From: Rhodothermales bacterium
GTDB taxonomy: Bacteria > Bacteroidota > Rhodothermia > Rhodothermales > VXPQ01
Direction of reading: 5' to 3'
NCBI GenBank assembly: GCA_022821845.1
Contig: JAJECT010000009.1
Coordinates: forward strand, 1 to 64,000
Length of the DNA stretch: 64,000 nt
This document shows, piece after piece, positions 19,524 to 27,499 of this stretch (positions within the stretch are counted from its first letter, which is position 1; each line of letters opens with the position of its first letter). The notes below the pieces were generated by a model, which saw only the letters and a list, made by a program, of their open reading frames with translations, did no database searches and had not been told where the DNA came from. Both the position numbers and the translations under genes were made by a program.

Positions 19524-20270
19524 TTATCCGTTTTCTTCGGGACGGTCCGGGTCGTCGGCTTCCGGGGTCCAAAGCGCAAGGTAAAAGTCAATCGGATTTT
19601 CTTCCGAAATATGTACGCGCGCTTGCTGCGCCTGAACGAGTTCGAGCGTGGCCAGAAAGGTGGCGATGATAAACGGCCGGGACCGGCCCGCCGCCAGCGC
19701 GGCGAACGAAAGCGGCTCGTCGGCCTCGAGGCGCTCCAGCAAAAACGCGCGTTGCCCCTCGATAGAATATTCTTCGCGCGCTACGTCGTGCGCCGCTTCC
19801 TCTGGCGCCTCCGCAAGGATTCGCTTCAGCGCCGACACCAGATCGAAAACAGAAGCATCCAGCGTCGGTTTTTGCTCCCACGCGGTGCGCTCGGTATTGG
19901 CCTGGCTTCGCGTAAAACGTTGCGCGCGTTCGTCTTCCAGCGAAAAAAGGTGGCCGGACGCTTCTTTGTACCGGACATATTCCAGCAGCCGCTCCACCAG
20001 TTCGCGTCGCGGGTCGATGGGGTCTCCGGCTTCGTCTGTCTCCTGGCCCGGCAGCAACATGCGGGCCTTTATGCCAATCAGAATGGCCGCCATATACAGA
20101 AATTCGCCCGCGCTGTCGAGATCGATCCTCTCCAGCAGGCGCACATGCTCCAGGTACTCGTCCGCAATGCGAGCCACCGGAATATCGAAAATATCCAGTT
20201 CGTCCCGCCGAATAAAAAAGAGGAGCAAGTCCAGGGGCCCCTCGAAGTCCTCAAGGTTTATCTGATACAT
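19524..20270 (-). CDS. scpA: Segregation and condensation protein A
   Basis: ScpA is the kleisin that bridges the SMC heads. The 248-residue product starts MYQINLEDFEGPLDLLLFFIRRDELDIFDIPVA-like (shown here only in part: DFEGPLDLLL, DELDIFDIPV), the ScpA signature, followed by FLYMAAILIGIKARMLLP and RELVERLLEYVRYKEAS. The C-terminal winged-helix region includes FIATFLATLELVQ. The ATG at 20270 matches the conserved beginning; the frame is open for 13 more codons. The C-terminal acidic tail is unremarkable. Confidence 0.94.
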   Translation of the reverse strand: MYQINLEDFEGPLDLLLFFIRRDELDIFDIPVARIADEYLEHVRLLERIDLDSAGEFLYMAAILIGIKARMLLPGQETDEAGDPIDPRRELVERLLEYVRYKEASGHLFSLEDERAQRFTRSQANTERTAWEQKPTLDASVFDLVSALKRILAEAPEEAAHDVAREEYSIEGQRAFLLERLEADEPLSFAALAAGRSRPFIIATFLATLELVQAQQARVHISEENPIDFYLALWTPEADDPDRPEENG

Positions 20271-20319
20271 TTTCGCGGGCTTGATCGGATCTAACGCCTT
20301 GCCCTGCAAGGGGAAAGCG

Positions 20320-21246
20320 TCAATAATTCATGTGCCTTTCGAACCAGGCCGCCGTTTCCTCCAGTCCCTCTGCAAGGGCTGTGCGGGGAACCCAGCCAAG
20401 CGTTTCGCGGGCCAGGGCGCAGCCCAGTACGCTCCGCCGCTGTTCGCCGGGCCGTCCCGATTCGTGGCGTCGCGTCATGTTCGGCGCCATGCGATCCCGC
20501 AAGGCGTCGAAAAGGTCGTTTACGCTGGTTTCTGTCGCCGTGCCGATATTGAAGATACCCGATCCGCCGTACGCAAGCGCCTTCAGGTTGGCCTGCACGA
20601 CATCGTCCACATACACGTAGTCCCGCGTTTGCAAGCCGTCTCCGTAGACCACGGCCTGTTCGCCTCGCAACATGCGTTGCGCAAAGATCGCAATCACCCC
20701 GGCTTCTCCGTGCGGATTCTGCCGGGGGCCGTACACGTTTCCGTAGCGCAGGGCCACAAAGGCGACGCCATACTGATTTCGGTAATAATCGAGGTAGCGC
20801 TCCGAACACAGTTTGGCGACGCCGTACGGAGACAGGGGCCGCGTGGCGTGCCGTTCGTCCTGCGGGGCATAGTCGGGCTCGCCGTACATGGCGCCGCCCG
20901 TCGAGGCGAAAACGACTTTCTTCAGCCCCGCCCGCCGCCCGGCCTCCATGATATTCAGCAAGCCGAGAATATTGACGGTGGCGTCGAAGCGCGGGTCCGC
21001 GACGGATTTGCGCACATCCATTTGCGCGGCATGGTGTACGAACGCCTCGAAACCATGCTCCAGCATGCAGTCCGCCGCTTCGGGGGACCGAATGTCCATT
21101 TCATGGAAAACGGCGCCGTCCGGAATGTTTTCCCGGCGTCCTCCGGACAAATCGTCGAGGATGTGCACGTCGTGGCCCGCCGCCAGCAGGGCTTCGCTTA
21201 CATGAGACGCTATGAAGCCGGCGCCGCCGGAAACCAGTATTTTCAT
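20320..21246 (-). CDS. NAD-dependent sugar epimerase/dehydratase (UDP-glucose 4-epimerase-like)
   Basis: Extended short-chain dehydrogenase of 308 residues. The Rossmann motif GGAGFIASH is at residues 7-15, DDLSGG ends the second strand, and the catalytic pair is in SPYGVAKLCSERY (YxxxK). RYGNVYGPRQNP and the DYVYVDDVVQA block place it with the UDP-hexose 4-epimerase group. The TGG in FASTGGAMYG precedes the catalytic Tyr as usual. It probably supplies an envelope sugar nucleotide. It is coupled to the upstream M16 protease by an ATGA overlap at 21243-21246. Exact sugar specificity cannot be given. Confidence 0.88.
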   Translation of the reverse strand: MKILVSGGAGFIASHVSEALLAAGHDVHILDDLSGGRRENIPDGAVFHEMDIRSPEAADCMLEHGFEAFVHHAAQMDVRKSVADPRFDATVNILGLLNIMEAGRRAGLKKVVFASTGGAMYGEPDYAPQDERHATRPLSPYGVAKLCSERYLDYYRNQYGVAFVALRYGNVYGPRQNPHGEAGVIAIFAQRMLRGEQAVVYGDGLQTRDYVYVDDVVQANLKALAYGGSGIFNIGTATETSVNDLFDALRDRMAPNMTRRHESGRPGEQRRSVLGCALARETLGWVPRTALAEGLEETAAWFERHMNY

Positions 21247-22505
21247 GCCTGTCCTTGCGGCAAAAGCGCGGCGGTGGACAGCTGGTCTTCCCGAAAAAGC
21301 GTCGCCGCCACGCGCTGTATGTCTTCGACGGCGACTTGCTCGATCATTTCGTTGATTTCGTCAAGGGTCAGGTGGCGCCCGAAGTGCAATTCCCGCCGCC
21401 CGATGCCCATCATGCGGTTGCTCATGCCTTCCAGGCCAAGCATGAGGCCGCCCCGGACCTGATTTTTGGCCTCGCTCAGCGTCCGCTTCCCGACAGGAAC
21501 ATTGGTAAAATGCCGAAATTCCTTCCGAATCAAGGCTTGCACGCGTTTCATCCTTCGTATATCCGTCGCGGCGTATACCCCGAAATCCCCCGAATCCGAG
21601 TGCATATTCGCGAACGACCCGATGCTGTAGCAAAAGCCGTATTTTTCCCGCACGTTCCGGTTGAGTCGGCTCGACATGCCGCCGCCCAGCAAGGTGTTCA
21701 AAACGCTGAACGCCACCCGGTCCGCATCGGTTACGGCAAGGCCGCGCGCGCCCACCACGAAATGCGCCTGCTGAACGGGGCGGGCCTCCATATAGTTGCG
21801 GGGCACATAGCCGTTGGCGGGCGGGCGGCGGATCGGACGGTCGTCCGCCGGCATATCTCCAAGCATCTTCTCGGCAAGGCGCAGCACGTCGTCGTGTTCT
21901 GCGTTGCCTGCCACGACCAGCGCGATGCGATTCGGAGCGTAGTGCTTTTCCATATACTCGCGCAAGATGGCGCGGTCGAAGGATTGCACCGTTTCGGGAC
22001 GCCCGATTACGGGCGCGCCCAGCGCATGGCCCTGGTACACGACGGATTCGAACCGGTCGAACACGAGCTCTTCCGGGGTATCCTCGTACATTTTTATTTC
22101 TTCGAGAATGACCCCCTTTTCCTTCTCTATTTCGTGTTCGGGGAACGTCGGGAAGCGCACCATGTCGCACAACGTATCGATCGCCCGGGCGAGATGTTCG
22201 TCCAGGGCGCGCGCATAGTAACAGGTGTACTCCTTGCCCGTAAACGCATTCAGGTAGCCGCCCACGGATTCCATGCGGCGCGCGATATGGTGCATGCGCC
22301 GCTTCTTCGTGCCCTTGAACGCCATATGTTCAAGGAAATGGCTGACGCCGCGTTGCGCGTCGCTTTCGTCCCGGCTGCCCGCCGCGACCCATACGCCCAC
22401 CGAAACAGAGCGTACCGACGAAATGCGCTCGGAAAGGACCCGAACGCCGTTTGGCAGCGTGGTCTTCCGGAAAGACGGCGACAGGCCGTTTCCCGCTTGT
22501 TTCAT
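21243..22505 (-). CDS. M16 family zinc peptidase (processing-protease-like)
   Basis: The 420-residue product has the inverted zinc motif HFLEHMAF (HxxEH) near residue 57 with the distal Glu in EKEKGVILEEIKMYEDTP about 75 residues later. Conserved later blocks include HYAPNRIALVVAGN, GGGMSSRLNRNVREKYGFCYSI and AKNQVRGGL. This matches the single-domain M16B proteases that commonly follow pnp in bacteria. It probably acts on peptides in the cytoplasm or periplasm; no signal peptide is visible. It follows pnp by 66 bp and overlaps the epimerase gene. Confidence 0.9.
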   Translation of the reverse strand: MKQAGNGLSPSFRKTTLPNGVRVLSERISSVRSVSVGVWVAAGSRDESDAQRGVSHFLEHMAFKGTKKRRMHHIARRMESVGGYLNAFTGKEYTCYYARALDEHLARAIDTLCDMVRFPTFPEHEIEKEKGVILEEIKMYEDTPEELVFDRFESVVYQGHALGAPVIGRPETVQSFDRAILREYMEKHYAPNRIALVVAGNAEHDDVLRLAEKMLGDMPADDRPIRRPPANGYVPRNYMEARPVQQAHFVVGARGLAVTDADRVAFSVLNTLLGGGMSSRLNRNVREKYGFCYSIGSFANMHSDSGDFGVYAATDIRRMKRVQALIRKEFRHFTNVPVGKRTLSEAKNQVRGGLMLGLEGMSNRMMGIGRRELHFGRHLTLDEINEMIEQVAVEDIQRVAATLFREDQLSTAALLPQGQA

Positions 22506-22571
22506 GACGTGTTTTGCGAGGGAAAGTGAAGCGCGAGGCTTTGCGCGAAGCGGTTTTGCCGAGGGGGATCC

Positions 22572-24851
22572 TTAACGAGGCCTGCGCTTCCGGTATCCGT
22601 CTCGTCCGCCCCGGCCATCGCGACCGTCGCGCCCCCCGCGATAGGACCCGCCGCCCCGACCGTCGCGCCGGGGGCCTCCGCCGTGCGAATGCTGAGGCCG
22701 CCGAGGCCGTTCTTCCTGTCCGCCTTCCCTTGGCTCCAGGAACGACTTCCGGCTCAACCGCAGTTTCCCGTCGTCGCGCACCTCGACGAGTTCGACCTTG
22801 ACCTTGTCCCCAACCTGAAAATAATCCTCCACGTTTTCGACGTATCCATGGTCCAGCTCGGAGATATGGAGCAAGCCTTCCTTGCCGGGCAGAATCTCGA
22901 TGATGGCGCCAAAGGCGAGAATGCTTTTCACCGTCCCTTCGTAGGTGTCGCCCGGCTCCGGCACCGTAACAATGCCTTTGATCAGGTCGATGGCGGCCTG
23001 CGCGTCTTCCTGGTTGGTCGCGGAGATCGTTACGATGCCCTTTCCGTCCTTGTCCTCGATTTCGATCGACGTGTTCGTGTCGCGCTGCATGCCCTGGATC
23101 ACCTTTCCGCCTGGCCCAATGATTGCGCCGATAAACTCTCCGTCCACGGCGATCTGCGTAAGCCGGGGCGCATAGGCGGACAAATCGTCCCGGGCGGCGG
23201 CGATCTCCTCGTCCATAACGTCTAAAATATGCTGCCGCGCATCCCGCGCCTGCTCCAGCGCCTGCCGAAGCACGTCCCGGGAAAGCCCGGCGATCTTGAT
23301 ATCCATCTGACAGGCGGTCACGCCGTCGCGCGTGCCCGTCAGTTTGAAGTCCATATCTCCAAGGTGGTCTTCCGTGCCGAGAATATCGGTGAGCACCGCC
23401 GTGCGGCCATGCTCGCTGATAAGCCCCATGGCGATGCCCGCCACCGGCTTGCGCAGCGGAACGCCCGCATCCATCAGCGCCATGGACCCCGAGCATACCG
23501 ACGCCATGGAGGAAGAACCGTTCGATTCAAGCACGTCCGCATTGACGCGGATGGTGTAGGGAAATTCTTCCAGCGGGGGCAGCACGTGCTGCAATGCCCG
23601 TTCGGCAAGCATGCCATGGCCTATTTCCCGGCGGCTGGTGCCGCGAATGAATTTTGCCTCTCCGGTGCAAAACGGAGGGAAATTATAATGCAGGTAAAAC
23701 CGCTTGTCCTCTGTGGAAAAGATCTGATCCACCGCCTGCACGTCCCGGCCCGTGCCCAGCGTGATGGAGGCGAGCACCTGCGTTTCGCCGCGGGTGAAAA
23801 CCGCCGAGCCGTGTACGCGCGGCAAATAGCCCGTGGCCGTCGATATCGGACGCACTTCGTCCGCCGCGCGCCCGTCGATGCGCCGGCCTTCGTCCAGAAT
23901 CATGCTCCGCATGGCCTGCTTCTCCAGCGTGCGAACCGCTTCGCGGATATGTCCCGCCGCGAAGCCTTCGGGCATAGCCTCCGCCCCGTCCTCGCCAAGC
24001 AATTCCGCCGCCACGTCGTTTCTGATCTGGTCCAGCCCGCCGTAGAACGCGCCCTTTTCGTACGGGGTGCGAAGGTGGTCATGGATCCGGCTGCCGACCG
24101 TTTCCGAAACTTTCTCCAGAACGCCTTCCGGCAGCGTCACGAGTTTCGGCTCGAACGGTTCTGCTGCGCCCGCCTCGTCCACCAGTTCATGCTGCATCGC
24201 GCATAATTTCCGAATCGCTGCGTGGGCCACGTCCAGCGCCTCCAGCATTTCTTCTTCGTCCACCTCCTGCATCTCCCCTTCCACCATCACGATGGCGTCC
24301 TCCTTCCCCGCCACGACGATATCCATGTCGCTTTCCGCCGTTTCCTCAATGGTGGGGTTGACGACGAAAGCGTCGTCTACTCGCGCTACGCGCACCTCTG
24401 CGATGGGGCCCTCGAACGGCGCGCCGGCAAGCATCAGCGCGGCGGACGCGCCCACGCCCGCAAGCACGTCGGCGTTATACTCGTCGTCGGCGGAAATTAC
24501 GTACGCGATAATCTGCGTCTCGTGCAAAAAGCCGTCCGGGAACAGCGGGCGAAGCGACCGGTCCACCAGCCGCGACGACAGGACCTCCTTGTCCGTCGGG
24601 CGGCCTTCCCGTTTAATGAATCCGCCAGGAATTTTCCCCCCCGCCGAAAATTTTTCGCGATACTCCACGGTAAGGGGAAAAAAACTTTGCCCCTCCCGCA
24701 CGTCTTTCGAAATCACAGCGGTGCACAACACCATGGTGTCGCCCAGCCGAACCACGGCCGATCCGCCTGCCTGCCGCGCAAGACGGCCCGTCTCCAGCGA
24801 GAGGACCTTGCCCGGCGCCAGTTCGATTTCCTTGTGGGTAAACGTTGCCAT
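22572..24851 (-). CDS. pnp: Polyribonucleotide nucleotidyltransferase (PNPase)
   Basis: PNPase degrades RNA 3' to 5' by phosphorolysis. The 759-residue protein has two RNase PH domains (GGSAVVRLGDTMVL near the start; VHGSAVFTRGETQVLASI in the second), the active-site SNGSSSMASVCSGSMALMDAGVP, the KH domain with GAIIGPGGKVIQGM and the S1 domain with YEGTVKSILAFGAIIEI. The C-terminus carries an extra tail of about 50 residues rich in Gly and Arg with repeated RGG/DGR units. The ATG at 24851 begins the conserved MATFTHKEIEL. rpsO lies upstream, the usual order. Confidence 0.97.
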   Translation of the reverse strand: MATFTHKEIELAPGKVLSLETGRLARQAGGSAVVRLGDTMVLCTAVISKDVREGQSFFPLTVEYREKFSAGGKIPGGFIKREGRPTDKEVLSSRLVDRSLRPLFPDGFLHETQIIAYVISADDEYNADVLAGVGASAALMLAGAPFEGPIAEVRVARVDDAFVVNPTIEETAESDMDIVVAGKEDAIVMVEGEMQEVDEEEMLEALDVAHAAIRKLCAMQHELVDEAGAAEPFEPKLVTLPEGVLEKVSETVGSRIHDHLRTPYEKGAFYGGLDQIRNDVAAELLGEDGAEAMPEGFAAGHIREAVRTLEKQAMRSMILDEGRRIDGRAADEVRPISTATGYLPRVHGSAVFTRGETQVLASITLGTGRDVQAVDQIFSTEDKRFYLHYNFPPFCTGEAKFIRGTSRREIGHGMLAERALQHVLPPLEEFPYTIRVNADVLESNGSSSMASVCSGSMALMDAGVPLRKPVAGIAMGLISEHGRTAVLTDILGTEDHLGDMDFKLTGTRDGVTACQMDIKIAGLSRDVLRQALEQARDARQHILDVMDEEIAAARDDLSAYAPRLTQIAVDGEFIGAIIGPGGKVIQGMQRDTNTSIEIEDKDGKGIVTISATNQEDAQAAIDLIKGIVTVPEPGDTYEGTVKSILAFGAIIEILPGKEGLLHISELDHGYVENVEDYFQVGDKVKVELVEVRDDGKLRLSRKSFLEPREGGQEERPRRPQHSHGGGPRRDGRGGGSYRGGRDGRDGRGGRDGYRKRRPR

Positions 24852-25036
24852 TTGTTCTTTTTCCTCGTTTTCGTTCAATGACCTGCGCGTCGTTTTCCTG
24901 CGCAGCAATGGGTGTTCCCGTAGTTCAGCCTCTTTGCCGTCTGGCGCTCCAAAGCGCCGCATGGCTCGAAAAACGCATGCGGCGCATGCCTTGGCTCATG
25001 TCCATTTGGGAAATGCGACCTACCGGGCGTACGGAT

Positions 25037-25303
25037 TTATTTGCGAATGCCCAATTTCTTAATGATAGAACGATAGCGTTCTATGTCCCGGTCCATAAGA
25101 TAATTGAGCAAGCGGCGCCGTTTTCCTACGAGTTTCAGCAAGCCTCGTCGCGTAGAGTGATCTCCCGGATGAAGTTTGAGGTGTCCGTTCAGTTCGTTGA
25201 TCCGATGTGTGAAGATCGCAATCTGAACCTCCGGGGCGCCGGTGTCGTCGGCCGATTTTCCATAGGTCTCGACCAACGTTTTTTTCTGCTCTGTCGTAAT
25301 CAT
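25037..25303 (-). CDS. rpsO: 30S ribosomal protein S15
   Basis: The 88-residue product matches S15 throughout: [45 protein letters not shown] and [20 protein letters not shown]. It binds 16S rRNA early in 30S assembly. ATG at 25303 starts the conserved sequence. It lies between ribF and pnp, and in many bacteria it represses its own translation through the leader; no such structure was established here. Confidence 0.97.
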   Translation of the reverse strand: MITTEQKKTLVETYGKSADDTGAPEVQIAIFTHRINELNGHLKLHPGDHSTRRGLLKLVGKRRRLLNYLMDRDIERYRSIIKKLGIRK

Positions 25304-25399
25304 GGCGTGTTCTGTCCTCTTTAGATTATGCCATCGTAAAGAAGAGCGCCCGCCCGTCGGGAAGGCGCGCAAAAGCAAGGGGCGCTACGTCAGGGTGCG

Positions 25400-26341
25400 T
25401 CAGGGTCCCTTGAGTATCTTACTGCTACGCGCCTTGTCTTCGGAAAGTTGCCTCGCCAGTTCTTTTTTACTGCCGAAACGCCGCTCGCCGCGCATTCTGG
25501 AAACGAATTCCACGCGAAGAATCTCGCCGTACAGGTTTTCGTCCAGGTCCAGCAGATGCACTTCGATCATTCGCTGCGCGCCGCCGAACGTAGGCCGTAC
25601 GCCGATATTCATCATGCCGGGCAAGGCCGCAGGTTGGCCTTTCGAGCGGCGGCGCACCCGGACGGCGTATACGCCATGGGCGGGAATCGCCTTGCGCGGA
25701 TGCGTTATCGCCATGTTCGCCGTCGGGAAGCCGAGGTCCCGGCCCCGGCCTGCGCCCCGAACGACCTTCCCTTCGAGGCTATAGGGACGTCCCAGCATGG
25801 TTGCGGCGGCCGCTACGTCCCCGGCTTCTTCGAGCAGCTGCCTGATCTTTCGGGACGATACGGTTTGCTCCGCTACGATCCGGGCAGGAATCATGTCCAC
25901 CGCAAAGCCATGCTTCGCGCCCAGCGCGCGCAGCAAGTCCGCATTGCCCCGCCGATCCCGTCCGAAGGCGTGGTCGTAGCCAATCACGATTTCCCGCGCC
26001 CCAATGCCCCGAACCAGCACGTCCTCCACGAACGCTTCCGCGGAAAGGCGGGAAAACTCCTTGGTAAAGGGCAGCACGATCAATTGTCCCAGGCCCATGG
26101 TCGCCATAAGGTCCGCCCGCTCGTCGATGGTGGTCAGCAGGGACAAGGCCGTTTCTTCCACGATTTCCCGGGGATGCGGATGGAAACTCAATACCGCGCT
26201 GATTCCGCCCAGCGCCGCGGCGCGTTCCTGCAAGTACCGCAAAATAGCCTGATGGCCGAGGTGCACCCCGTCGAACGTGCCTACGGTAAGCACGGAGGCG
26301 CTGTCCCTGCAAACCTCGTCAAGTCCATGCAGCCGTTTCAT
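25400..26341 (-). CDS. ribF: Bifunctional riboflavin kinase/FAD synthetase
   Basis: RibF makes FMN and then FAD. The 313-residue protein has the nucleotidyltransferase N-terminal domain with TVGTFDGVHLGHQAIL near residue 18, GYDHAFGRDRRGN, and SSRKIRQLLEEAGDV. The riboflavin kinase domain starts around residue 185 with YSLEGKVVRGAGRGRDLGFPTANM, including the PTAN motif. It starts with an ATG that overlaps the truB stop as ATGA (26338-26341). Confidence 0.95.
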   Translation of the reverse strand: MKRLHGLDEVCRDSASVLTVGTFDGVHLGHQAILRYLQERAAALGGISAVLSFHPHPREIVEETALSLLTTIDERADLMATMGLGQLIVLPFTKEFSRLSAEAFVEDVLVRGIGAREIVIGYDHAFGRDRRGNADLLRALGAKHGFAVDMIPARIVAEQTVSSRKIRQLLEEAGDVAAAATMLGRPYSLEGKVVRGAGRGRDLGFPTANMAITHPRKAIPAHGVYAVRVRRRSKGQPAALPGMMNIGVRPTFGGAQRMIEVHLLDLDENLYGEILRVEFVSRMRGERRFGSKKELARQLSEDKARSSKILKGP

Positions 26342-27072
26342 GCGCGCCGCTCCCGGATTGTTTTTCGAAGGTCGTCCACGGCCCAGGCGTCTTCCGCGGA
26401 GAAGGCGCCGATGCGCGCGCGCCGCAACCGTACGATATGCGCGCCCACGCCCAGCGCCTGCCCGAATTCGTGCGCCAGGCTGCGGATATAGGTTCCCCTG
26501 GAGCATTCGACCGAAAAAGAAACGTCTGCGCCCTTGCGCTCCAGCAGATCGAACGACCGGATGGTTACGATGCGGCGCGGCGGAACCACGGCCTCGCCCC
26601 GGCGCATTTTGCGATACAGGCGTTCGCCTCCCTGCTTGACGGCAGACCAGGCGGGGGTTATTTGTTCGATAACGCCGAGGAAGCCCTCGCGCGCATGCAG
26701 CAGGTCTTCGTCCCGGATTCCCGACGGATCGCGGCGGTCGGTTATTTCGCCGTCGGCGTCGTAGGTATCGGTGGTTTCGCCAAGCCGCAGCGTGGCTTCG
26801 TAGGTCTTGGGCAATTCCATGAACTTCTCCATGAGCCGCGTCGCCTGGCCCGTGAGGACCATGAGCAGCCCGGTCGCAAGCGGATCAAGCGTTCCGGCGT
26901 GCCCCGCCTTGCGTCCGTCGAGCAAGGGCCGCAGCGCGCGAATTACGTCGAACGAGGACCAGCCCGGCGGCTTGTCCACGGGGAGCGCGGCCCGCTCGAA
27001 GGTTTCCGGCAAGGTCGGCGCCGGGTAAAAGACCGCCTCGAGATCGAGGTCTCGAATAAAGGTATGCGTCAT
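26338..27072 (-). CDS. truB: tRNA pseudouridine-55 synthase
   Basis: The 244-residue protein carries the TruB signature VDKPPGWSSFDVIRALR, the catalytic-Asp block AGHAGTLDPLATGLL, RLGETTDTYDADG and CSRGTYIRSLAHEFG. It isomerises U55 in the T-loop of tRNAs. The ATG at 27072 overlaps the rbfA stop as ATGA, so rbfA, truB and ribF are translationally linked. It is slightly shorter than many TruB proteins, ending soon after the catalytic domain with little PUA-like extension. Confidence 0.95.
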   Translation of the reverse strand: MTHTFIRDLDLEAVFYPAPTLPETFERAALPVDKPPGWSSFDVIRALRPLLDGRKAGHAGTLDPLATGLLMVLTGQATRLMEKFMELPKTYEATLRLGETTDTYDADGEITDRRDPSGIRDEDLLHAREGFLGVIEQITPAWSAVKQGGERLYRKMRRGEAVVPPRRIVTIRSFDLLERKGADVSFSVECSRGTYIRSLAHEFGQALGVGAHIVRLRRARIGAFSAEDAWAVDDLRKTIRERRA

Positions 27073-27446
27073 TGCAAACCGGCTTCCCTGCCTTCCCGTT
27101 CGGCCCGTATCCTCTCGATAATCTCGTCCATGCGCTTCGAGGCGTGCAGGCCTTCGTCGAGGAAAAAACGAAGGTCCGGGACGGCCCGCAGTTGATGGCG
27201 AATGCGGCGGGCCAGGGCGGCGCGGATTTCTGTTTTCAGGTCGGTAAAATGCCGGAACGCCTCGCGGCGCGCTTCGATATCCTGTTCGTAGACGCTGACG
27301 TCCACATAGGCTATGCCGAGGTCCTTTGTTACGCGCACATTCGTTACTGCGTACATACCCGGAATGCGTTCCGAAAAAGCCGTTTGCAGTACGCTTGCAA
27401 TTTCCCGTTGCAAGAGGCGAGAGACGCGTTCGGCGCGAATGCTCAT
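27069..27446 (-). CDS. rbfA: Ribosome-binding factor A
   Basis: The 125-residue protein has the KH-like RbfA fold: RAERVSRLLQREIASVLQ at the N-terminus, VTNVRVTKDLGIAYVDVSVY in the middle and RHQLRAVPDLRFFLDEGL. It binds the 30S particle during late maturation of 16S rRNA. It lies between infB and truB, the standard order, and overlaps truB by four bases. Confidence 0.95.
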   Translation of the reverse strand: MSIRAERVSRLLQREIASVLQTAFSERIPGMYAVTNVRVTKDLGIAYVDVSVYEQDIEARREAFRHFTDLKTEIRAALARRIRHQLRAVPDLRFFLDEGLHASKRMDEIIERIRAEREGREAGLQ

Positions 27447-27499
27447 GGCGGATCACAGAAAGGTAAGGAGAAGCGGTCGCGGCCTTGCTTGGGGCGCGT